Shown: positions 5,878-11,885 of the stretch, one piece after another
How the letters are laid out: each line of letters starts with the position of its first letter
How positions within the stretch are numbered: the first letter of the stretch is position 1
NCBI GenBank assembly: GCA_029555925.1
Contig: JAKPQU010000356.1
Span: 1-12,590, forward strand
Reading direction: 5' to 3'
Length of the DNA stretch: 12,590 bases
Source: Bacillota bacterium
GTDB lineage: Bacteria; Eremiobacterota; SpSt-956; JAKJGF01
Notes under the pieces: model-generated
Databases searched by the model: none
What the model was told of the DNA's origin: nothing
The model's input: the letters and a program-made list of their open reading frames with translations, nothing else
Program-made: the position numbers and the translations under genes

Positions 5878-7141
5878 AATTAATCTTTTCCGCCAGTTTT
5901 CTGGCTCTCTTTATTACTTCATCCATGTTTATATATTCAAATTCCGCAAATCTTCCGAGTAATTCTATGCCGATGCCGGAAAAATAATCTTTAATCATGG
6001 TAATATTTCTTGTATAATTCATATCATAGACTACATAGCCATATTCAAAATTTCTAATATCTGTGATAATAACATCTTTCTTATTAATTATTCCTGTTTT
6101 ATCCAGGTCATTAACTACCATCTCAATCAAGAGAGAGTCATCAATATTGCCGGTAACCTTATTTGTAGTAACTTCTGCTATAAGTGAAGACTTGCCTTCC
6201 GGAACATTATGTTTACTGAAGTAACCCATATAACAAACTCTGTGAGCAATAATGTTGCTCTGTGGTATATAAACAGCGCTTTTATCCATTAAAGCTTCAT
6301 TGTTAATACCAATAAGTATAACCCTTACAGAATTATGCTTCAGCGAATTAACAGACCTGATTACCTGTTCCGGCATATTATCAATACACTTTATTGTTTC
6401 TTTAACAGGAAAGGTCACTACTATTTTATCATAATATTTTTCTTCTTTCCCGTCTGATACAACCCACCTGTCTTTATATCTGGAGATTTTTTTGACTTCA
6501 AAATCAGTAGTTATATTACTGTTTTCTTTTATCATAGACTTTATAAGTTCTTCAATACCACCTGTAGAAGGATAATTAAAATAAAGTTGATGTGTATAAC
6601 CTTCAGTTTCTATACCGAGAGCAGATTTTACAATATCTTCCACAGGAGGCTTAGGTACCCGTTCTACCCACTCAAGAGACATTTCATCTAAAGGGGTTTT
6701 CCATATTTTTTTATTATATGGCACTAAATATTTCTCTGCAATTCCATCGCCAAAGGTATAATATATCCACTCAAGGAAATTAGCCGGTTCAGGATGGTTA
6801 TTCTTAATATACCCAATAAGACATTCGTATATATCCTCTTTAGTAAGAATTCCAAGACCATTTTCAAAAGGATATTTTACATATAAACCTTTGTAATATA
6901 TTTTATTGGAACGTTTACAGTAATTAATGTTTTCACCGAGTATTTCCTTTATCATATCAAGTATAATATTATCTTTTGAAAATAATATGTGTCCGCCAAT
7001 ATCATAGGAAAAACCGTCTTTCTGAAAAGTCCTGCACAGACCACCGGGTCTGTTCTCTTTTTCAAGTATCTCACTGTTATGAGTTAAAAATCTCTGCAGA
7101 GTAACGCCACTTAGCCCTCCGCCTAATATGCCGATATTCAT
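5867..7141 (-). CDS. FAD-dependent oxidoreductase, UDP-galactopyranose-mutase-like
   Basis: A 424-residue flavoprotein. The N-terminus is a Rossmann dinucleotide fold: GILGGGLSG (4-12), E27 for the ribose, and RPGG (31-34). GGH (49-51) resembles the GGHIFH segment of UDP-galactopyranose mutase. FLEWIYYTFGDGIAEKYLVP (122-141), IWKTPLDEMS and the C-terminal LLGRFAEFEYINMDEVI (394-410) fit the amine-oxidase/mutase superfamily seen in polysaccharide clusters. ATG 7141 is chosen because AGGAG lies six bases upstream; ATG 7147 abuts that site. By context it probably isomerises, oxidises or reduces a sugar of the operon. It is not a canonical Glf, and the reaction is not known. The gene follows the glycosyltransferase by nine bases and overlaps the GtrA gene. 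Confidence 0.82.
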   Translation of the reverse strand: MNIGILGGGLSGVTLQRFLTHNSEILEKENRPGGLCRTFQKDGFSYDIGGHILFSKDNIILDMIKEILGENINYCKRSNKIYYKGLYVKYPFENGLGILTKEDIYECLIGYIKNNHPEPANFLEWIYYTFGDGIAEKYLVPYNKKIWKTPLDEMSLEWVERVPKPPVEDIVKSALGIETEGYTHQLYFNYPSTGGIEELIKSMIKENSNITTDFEVKKISRYKDRWVVSDGKEEKYYDKIVVTFPVKETIKCIDNMPEQVIRSVNSLKHNSVRVILIGINNEALMDKSAVYIPQSNIIAHRVCYMGYFSKHNVPEGKSSLIAEVTTNKVTGNIDDSLLIEMVVNDLDKTGIINKKDVIITDIRNFEYGYVVYDMNYTRNITMIKDYFSGIGIELLGRFAEFEYINMDEVIKRARKLAEKINYEA

Positions 7142-7147
7142 TCTCAT

Positions 7148-7152
7148 CTCCT
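7148..7152 (-). promoter_or_regulatory. Ribosome binding site overlapping the upstream stop codon
   Basis: AGGAG on the minus strand overlaps the TAG stop of the glycosyltransferase gene (7151-7153). It touches the first ATG (7145-7147) and lies six bases before the second (7139-7141), which favours the second as start and implies coupled translation. Confidence 0.65.
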
Positions 7153-7843
7153 AACCAGTCAACCTTACAGACAGTATTCTCTTTAAAGTCCACCATGCAC
7201 TTTCCAGAGGTTTCATAGTCGATTTACCGACCCTTTCAAAATAATCTATAAATACTACTTTTACTTTATAGCCCATCTTTATTGGCCTCAAAAGTAATTC
7301 TACAGGTAAAGCAGCGCCGTAAGGATTATATTTCAGCTCGTCAATCATAGTTTTCCTATATGCCCTCATTCCGCTGTGGAGGTCAGTAATCCATGTCAGG
7401 AATAAAAGAGATGCCATCAGTGCAAAACCTGCATTGGCAATATAATTAATCCATGGCATAGCTTCAGGTTTATGTTTTAATCTGGAACCATCTATCAGAT
7501 CATATCCATCTTTAGTTATATAACTGCATAATTCCGGTATCATACAGGCAGGATATGTATTATCACAATCCATTGTTACGACAATATCACCTGAAGCGGA
7601 ACGTAATGCCAGATCCATTGCAGGGCCATAACCTCTGGGAGGAAATTGTCTTATTACTTTAATCCCTAATGCTTCCGCTAGCTGAGGTGTTTTATCTTTA
7701 CTTGAATCTACAATTAAAATTTCTGCTTCCGGAACATGTTTCCTTATATCTTCCACGACTTTTGTTATAGCTTCTTCTTCATTCATTGTTATCATAACAA
7801 CACTTATTGGAAATTTAACATTACATAAATCATGCTGTTTCAT
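7151..7843 (-). CDS. Family 2 glycosyltransferase, DPM1/polyprenyl-phosphate type
   Basis: A 230-residue GT-A fold enzyme, close to the length of dolichol-phosphate mannose synthase. ISVVMITMNEEEAI (13-26) is the nucleotide-binding start, followed by VDSSKDKT (45-52). The metal-binding DxD-type motif is D92-C-D94 in MDCDNTYP. GSRLKHKPEAMP (119-130) and DLHSGMRAYRK (154-164) are typical of this family. A hydrophobic stretch at 136-152 may touch the membrane. The expected reaction is transfer of a sugar from a nucleotide donor to polyprenyl phosphate. With GtrA in the same operon, the product would be a lipid-linked sugar for flipping. The start overlaps the methyltransferase gene by 14 bases, with no strong Shine-Dalgarno sequence. 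The donor sugar cannot be read from sequence. Confidence 0.9.
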   Translation of the reverse strand: MKQHDLCNVKFPISVVMITMNEEEAITKVVEDIRKHVPEAEILIVDSSKDKTPQLAEALGIKVIRQFPPRGYGPAMDLALRSASGDIVVTMDCDNTYPACMIPELCSYITKDGYDLIDGSRLKHKPEAMPWINYIANAGFALMASLLFLTWITDLHSGMRAYRKTMIDELKYNPYGAALPVELLLRPIKMGYKVKVVFIDYFERVGKSTMKPLESAWWTLKRILSVRLTG

Positions 7844-8606
7844 TCTGTTTATTTTTTCTCCCGACTATTATTATTCTGAAAGCAAATAAAGTTTTTAAGA
7901 AATATCCTGCGTAATATTCTAAAGGGTAAATATATTTCATATATATTTTATAAAATGGAGAGTCTATTAATTCATATGTATCATTATTATTTTTTTTGGC
8001 TAAAAAAATCTTTTTTATTACAGGCAATAAAACTCTTATAAAATAAGGCGTATAATCAACCTTAACAATAGAGCAACCGGCCACTTTTACCAGATTTATT
8101 ATTGTTTTAAACGTAAAAAACCTTATATGTGTTCTGTCCATGACACCTGTATCACTATAGTCAAAATAACCTAATAAAAAACTTATTCTATTAGTCCAGA
8201 CAACTGTGTTGGGAACAGAAACCAATAAAAATCCATGATCTTTTAGAAAAGTCATATATTCTCTTAATACAGAAAAAGGATCATAAACATGTTCAAGCAC
8301 ATCCGATAAAATAATATAATCAAATTTCTGATTTTTTATTTCTGATTTAATTACAGAGTAATCTGTTAAATCATGATTTATTACTTTATGAATCCTTTTA
8401 GCTGCCTTTAAAGCGGCATTTTTATTGTTTTCAATCCCCCATACTATATAACCTTTCTTTTTTATTTCATCTGAAAGAGCTCCTCCTCCACAGCCTACAT
8501 CAAGTACTGTAATTACATCTTCTGTGTTATTACGAGGAATTTGTTTTATAATACCATGATTGATTTCTTCCATATACTCATATCTTTTTTCATGAACATA
8601 AATCAT
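7830..8606 (-). CDS. Class I SAM-dependent methyltransferase of a glycan cluster
   Basis: A 258-residue protein. Motif I is VLDVGCGGG (34-42), followed by E59 at the end of strand 2. FDYIILSDVLEHVYDP (95-110) is motif IV of the Methyltransf_11/23 type. GVMDRTHIRFFT (154-165) is characteristic of methyltransferases found in surface polysaccharide loci. The C-terminal part (185-245) is hydrophobic and aromatic and may associate with the membrane or a lipid-linked substrate. It probably methylates a sugar hydroxyl or carboxyl; the substrate is unknown. Only a weak AGG precedes the ATG, which is nine bases after the kinase stop. It overlaps the glycosyltransferase start by 14 bases. Confidence 0.87.
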   Translation of the reverse strand: MIYVHEKRYEYMEEINHGIIKQIPRNNTEDVITVLDVGCGGGALSDEIKKKGYIVWGIENNKNAALKAAKRIHKVINHDLTDYSVIKSEIKNQKFDYIILSDVLEHVYDPFSVLREYMTFLKDHGFLLVSVPNTVVWTNRISFLLGYFDYSDTGVMDRTHIRFFTFKTIINLVKVAGCSIVKVDYTPYFIRVLLPVIKKIFLAKKNNNDTYELIDSPFYKIYMKYIYPLEYYAGYFLKTLFAFRIIIVGRKNKQNETA

Positions 8607-8615
8607 CCTGATTTC

Positions 8616-9599
8616 TCAACTATGAAAAATAATCTTAACTCCTTCCTGTTCAAAAGAAAACCACATAGGAGTTAATCCACGATTTCTCATTGCTTCAACT
8701 AACCTCCCCTTGTTTTTAGGGCAATACAATAATAAAAACCCGCCTCCGCCTGCTCCTACCACTTTTCCTCCTATAGCTCCATTTTTTCTGGCACTTTCAT
8801 AAACTTCGTCAATAAAAGGGTCTGAAATTTTATCTGAAAGTTTTCTTTTTATAAACCAGTGTTCATTGAGTAATTCTCCAAATTCATCAATATTACCTTT
8901 TTCGAATATCTTTCTTGTCTCCATGCCTATTTCTTTTATATTATGAAGTCTTTGTATAGTCTCTTTATCTCCTTTACCGGTTTTTTTATTTTGTTCTTCA
9001 AGTATACTGGAAGCCTTTCTTTCTTTATTTAAATAAAATAAGAAGAGATTATTCTGTAGTTCTATTAAATTTTCAGTTTTTATATTTACCGGCTCTACAA
9101 TTACACTTCCGTCTTTATTAAACCAGTATGCATTAAAACCGCCAAAAACAGAAGCATATTGATCCTGTTTCCCAATCGGTTCTTTTAAATAGTTAATTTC
9201 TATATCACATGCATGTTCGGCTAATTTATAATGGTCCATATATACTTTACTGTAAGTATACAATCCATTCAAAAGGGCAACAGTAAAGGTTGAGGATGTA
9301 CCAAGACCGCACTGAGCAGGAACGTCAGCAATTGATACTATCTCGATTTGTTTATCAATTTTTGTTAATTTTAAAGCTTCCCTGAATATATTATGTTCAA
9401 TTTTATTAATGTCATTAATAATCTCAGTTTTATTATAAGACAATCTTATTGTTTCATTAAATCTTTTATTAATATTTATATAAACATATTTATTAAGAGC
9501 TACAGCCATTAAAAAACCACCGAATTGCTCATAATAAGAAGGTAAATCGGTACCTCCGCCTCCCATAGATAGTCTGACAGGTGCTCTCGATATAATCAT
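8616..9599 (-). CDS. GHMP kinase, D-glycero-D-manno-heptose 7-phosphate kinase-like
   Basis: A 327-residue sugar kinase of the GHMP superfamily. Motif 1 is RAPVRLSMGGGGTDLPSYY (5-23), motif 2 the ATP loop PAQCGLGTSSTFTV (94-107), motif 3 GAIGGKVVGAGGGGFLLLY (274-292). GKQDQYASVFGGFN (143-156) carries the conserved aspartate region. The pattern and length fit the HddA branch, which phosphorylates C1 of D-glycero-D-manno-heptose 7-phosphate. Related members act on other sugars such as fucose, so the substrate is not settled. The usual partners (isomerase, phosphatase, nucleotidyltransferase) are absent from the window. GGAG (9606-9609) is six bases before the ATG, and the start overlaps the epimerase stop as ATGA. 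Confidence 0.87.
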   Translation of the reverse strand: MIISRAPVRLSMGGGGTDLPSYYEQFGGFLMAVALNKYVYININKRFNETIRLSYNKTEIINDINKIEHNIFREALKLTKIDKQIEIVSIADVPAQCGLGTSSTFTVALLNGLYTYSKVYMDHYKLAEHACDIEINYLKEPIGKQDQYASVFGGFNAYWFNKDGSVIVEPVNIKTENLIELQNNLFLFYLNKERKASSILEEQNKKTGKGDKETIQRLHNIKEIGMETRKIFEKGNIDEFGELLNEHWFIKRKLSDKISDPFIDEVYESARKNGAIGGKVVGAGGGGFLLLYCPKNKGRLVEAMRNRGLTPMWFSFEQEGVKIIFHS

Positions 9600-10576
9600 A
9601 CGTTACTCCAATCAAATTTATTTAATTGTCCATCTTCATAAATAGAAGCTACAGATTTGTATATAGCAGATTTTGTCGTATATGAATTTTCCCAGCCAAG
9701 GGCTCTAATTTTTTTAGAACTGAGTCTTACAACCGGCACATCACCTTTCCAGCCTCTTTTTCCTCCCGTATAATTATAGACTACATTTTTAAGCCCCATA
9801 ATCTCAGATACTATGTCTGCTATGTCACTTACCGTTATATAATCAAGTGTTGCTACATTATAACAATTAAAATTTTTAAGAAATTTCTTTTCAACTGTTC
9901 TAATAGCATTTATTATATCATCTATGTAAATATAAGATTTACTCTGTGTACCATCACCAAGTATGGTTAATTTATCATGGTTTTTCATCAAATTTTTTAC
10001 AAAATCATAACCCACTCCATGGGTTTGATGAGGCCCCACAACATTGGCAAATCTAAAAGCCGATCCGTTCATATCAAACATATGACAGTATGAGCAGATT
10101 AAAGCTTCACATGCCAGTTTACTTGCCCCGTAGGTTGAAATTGGCAACATAGGCGAATAATCTTCATCCACTTCAAGTAATCCGGTATCACCGTATACAC
10201 CGCTTCCTGAAGCATATAAAAGATTTCTGACATTATTTATTCTCATCGCTTCCAGTATATTATTTGTAAGATATGTACCTTCCCAGAAATCTATATCCGG
10301 TTGAGTAACAGCTTTAGATATATCAGGATTGGAGGCAAAATGATAAACGACATCAACATCTTTCATAGCAGATGAAAGTGTTTGAAAATCTTTTATATCA
10401 GCTTTAATAATGTTAAGGTTCTCATGGTCTTTTATATGTTCTAAATGCCACATCTTACCCGATGAAAAATTATCATATATAATTACATAAATATCCTTTT
10501 CTTCATTGATAATTTTATTTACAAGATGGCTGCCTATAAATCCAGCACCTCCTGCAATAAAATAAGTTTTTTTCAT
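9596..10576 (-). CDS. NAD-dependent nucleotide-sugar epimerase/dehydratase
   Basis: A 326-residue extended short-chain dehydrogenase and the first gene of the operon. GGAGFIGSHL (9-18) is the NAD-binding loop. D35 in YDNFSSGK is the adenosine-ribose ligand, and D60 in KADIKD is the usual adenine-contact site. The catalytic set is S125 (SGSGVYG), Y149 and K153 (STYGASK). FRFANVVGPHQTHGVGYDFV (175-194), LGDGTQSKSYIYIDD (206-220) and the C-terminal half are typical of UDP- or GDP-sugar 4-epimerases and dehydratases. It probably makes the nucleotide sugar used by the downstream enzymes; GalE-like epimerisation is the default guess. ATG 10576 has AAAGGAG nine bases upstream; the longer frame from GTG 10606 has no such site and adds ten unconserved residues. 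Confidence 0.88.
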   Translation of the reverse strand: MKKTYFIAGGAGFIGSHLVNKIINEEKDIYVIIYDNFSSGKMWHLEHIKDHENLNIIKADIKDFQTLSSAMKDVDVVYHFASNPDISKAVTQPDIDFWEGTYLTNNILEAMRINNVRNLLYASGSGVYGDTGLLEVDEDYSPMLPISTYGASKLACEALICSYCHMFDMNGSAFRFANVVGPHQTHGVGYDFVKNLMKNHDKLTILGDGTQSKSYIYIDDIINAIRTVEKKFLKNFNCYNVATLDYITVSDIADIVSEIMGLKNVVYNYTGGKRGWKGDVPVVRLSSKKIRALGWENSYTTKSAIYKSVASIYEDGQLNKFDWSNV

Positions 10577-10585
10577 AAAATCAGA

Positions 10586-10592
10586 CTCCTTT
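10586..10592 (-). promoter_or_regulatory. Ribosome binding site of the sugar operon
   Basis: AAAGGAG on the minus strand lies nine bases before ATG 10576. It fixes the start of the epimerase gene and rules out the upstream GTG at 10606. Confidence 0.75.
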
Positions 10593-10617
10593 ATATGCGA
10601 AATCACCTGTCATGTTT

Positions 10618-10682
10618 AATGACCTCGTAATGCGTAAAGCGTAATGGGTAATGCACAGGAATTAAACACGTCATGCGTCACG
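10618..10682 (+). repeat. Heptamer-rich element, left inverted copy
   Basis: The sequence begins AATGACCTCG and runs through GCGTAAAGCGTAATG-type heptamers, a short AGGAATTAAA centre and an inverted GTCATGCGTCACG arm. It aligns along its whole length with the reverse complement of 11749-11814, with about 57 of 66 positions identical by eye. The two copies bracket the dehydrogenase gene in inverted orientation with their AATGACC ends outermost. Confidence 0.8.
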
Positions 10683-10741
10683 ACCATATTGATTTTTCTC
10701 TGTAATTGTATTATTCTTATACCATCTTTTTTTTTAAAAGT

Positions 10742-10746
10742 AAAGG
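10742..10746 (+). promoter_or_regulatory. Ribosome binding site of the dehydrogenase gene
   Basis: AAAGG lies eight bases before ATG 10755. It supports this start over ATG 10644, which lies inside the heptamer element and has no such site. Confidence 0.6.
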
Positions 10747-10754
10747 ATAAAGAT

Positions 10755-11678
10755 ATGGAAATAGCAATAGAAGGAATAATAAAATTTAATGAATCTCATA
10801 TAAAAAAATTAAAAAATCTTGGTAATATATTACATTATCCTAAAAATTTACCTGCTCATGACTTCTCAGAACTCCTCAAAAATTCCGAAATAATTACAGT
10901 GGATAAAACATTTTATAATGAACTGATACCGCAGTTAAAGAAATTAAAATTAATATCCGTTTATGCCACAGGCTATGAATTTATTGATATAAACCTTGCA
11001 AAAAAACATGGCATAACAGTGTGCAATGTTCCCGACTATTCGTCTGATGCAGTGGCAGAACATATTTTCGCTATGATTCTGAGCCTGACAAAAAAATTAA
11101 ATTATATGGACAGAGAAATGAGAAAAGGTCTCTGGTGGACAGACCTTGAGCCGGTAATGGAATTAAAAGGAAAAACACTGGGTATAATAGGCTATGGCAA
11201 CACCGGAAAAAGAGTGGAAAAAATTGCCAAAGCTTTCGGTATGAATATTCTGGTAAATACAAAACATCCGGCAAAATACACACATATAAAAACTTCTTCT
11301 CTGGAAAACCTTTTGAAAGAAGCTGATATAATAAGCCTGAATCTCCCTTTAAATAATGAAACAAGACATCTTATTGACAGGGATAAATTCAAATTAATGA
11401 AAAAAGAAGCTATCCTGATTAACTGTGCAAGAGGGCCTGTTGTAAACGAACAAGATCTCATAGCAGCACTGAAAGAAAAGAAAATTAAAGGTGCAGCCTT
11501 CGATGTGTTTGAAAAAGAACCGCTTCCGAAAGACAGTAAATTATTTAATATTGAGAATATACTTCTCACACCTCATACTGCCTTTTATACGGAAGAAGCA
11601 ATGGAAAGACTCAAAGATATATGTCTGAAAAATATTATTTCCTTTCTGGAAGGAAAACCTATTAATGTGGTAACTTAA
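10755..11678 (+). CDS. D-isomer 2-hydroxyacid dehydrogenase
   Basis: A 307-residue oxidoreductase, near the family norm. The catalytic triad is present: R226 in INCARGP, E255 in DVFEKEP and H274 in LTPHTAF. The dinucleotide loop is GYGNTG (146-151). VYATGYEFIDINLAKKHGIT and NVPDYSSDAVAEH (91-103) are closest in style to glycerate dehydrogenase/hydroxypyruvate reductase. The enzyme would interconvert a 2-oxoacid and a D-2-hydroxyacid with NAD(P)H in the cytosol. The strand following the loop ends in VNTKHP (167-172) without the acidic residue that favours NAD, so NADPH use is possible. An upstream in-frame ATG (10644) would add 37 residues translated from the heptamer repeat and is rejected. 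No partner gene adjoins, so the pathway is unknown. Confidence 0.9.
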   Translation: MEIAIEGIIKFNESHIKKLKNLGNILHYPKNLPAHDFSELLKNSEIITVDKTFYNELIPQLKKLKLISVYATGYEFIDINLAKKHGITVCNVPDYSSDAVAEHIFAMILSLTKKLNYMDREMRKGLWWTDLEPVMELKGKTLGIIGYGNTGKRVEKIAKAFGMNILVNTKHPAKYTHIKTSSLENLLKEADIISLNLPLNNETRHLIDRDKFKLMKKEAILINCARGPVVNEQDLIAALKEKKIKGAAFDVFEKEPLPKDSKLFNIENILLTPHTAFYTEEAMERLKDICLKNIISFLEGKPINVVT

Positions 11679-11740
11679 TCCTGTTATAGTTAGGAACTGT
11701 CCGAAAATAACTATATCATAGTTAAAGTTTGTATCGTAAA

Positions 11741-11800
11741 GCGTAAAGCGTAACGCGTGACGGGTTTTAATCCCTGCGCATCACGCATTACGCTTTACGC
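11741..11800. terminator. Strong hairpin formed by inverted heptamer arrays
   Basis: Two 20-base arms (11741-11760 and 11781-11800) are inverted copies with 19 of 20 positions pairing, around a 20-base loop. Both arms consist of GCGTAAA, GCGTAAC and GCGTGA heptamers. It lies 60 bases past the dehydrogenase stop and between convergent genes. No T-run follows the stem, so it is a possible transcript end or stability element rather than a classical intrinsic terminator. Confidence 0.45.
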
Positions 11801-11814
11801 ATCACGAGGTCATT
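11749..11814 (-). repeat. Heptamer-rich element, right inverted copy
   Basis: The reverse complement aligns with 10618-10682, including the outer AATGACCTCG, the GCGTAAAGCGTAATG core, the AGGGATTAAAA centre and the CCGTCACGCGTTACG arm. Together the two copies form the boundaries of a segment of about 1.2 kb that contains only the dehydrogenase gene. Confidence 0.8.
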
Positions 11815-11885
11815 ATTTATGGATAGTTATGAAACTAACTATAACGTGGTTATTTTTTACAGTCCCACCCATTACAATGTTTATT

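Larger units (their letters stand above)
10577..10754. other. Divergent intergenic region with heptamer element
   Basis: About 180 bases separate the divergent sugar operon and dehydrogenase gene, so promoters for both should lie here. A weak plus-strand candidate is TTGATT (10689-10694), a 17-base spacer and TATTCT (10712-10717). No good minus-strand promoter was recognised. The heptamer element at 10618-10682 fills the middle and must be transcribed or crossed by one of the two transcripts. Confidence 0.4.
11684..11863. mobile_element. Nested inverted-repeat element, MITE-like, possible bidirectional terminator
   Basis: Outer ends ACTGT (11696-11700) and ACAGT (11859-11863) begin imperfect inverted repeats of about 30 bases that share AAATAAC and TAGTTA blocks at matching spacing, bounding 168 bases. 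GTTATAGTTAG (11684-11694) is also an exact inverted copy of CTAACTATAAC (11835-11845). Inside is the strong heptamer hairpin at 11741-11800. ACTGTCCGAAAA-like ends occur in several insertion sequences, from memory. No coding sequence or clear target duplication is present. It fills the gap between two convergent genes, so it could also end both transcripts. Confidence 0.45.

Noticed and set aside
10644..10754. N-terminal extension of the dehydrogenase from ATG 10644
   Set aside because: These 37 residues are translated from the heptamer element and its AT-rich flank. The family begins at the residue encoded at 10755, which has a Shine-Dalgarno site.
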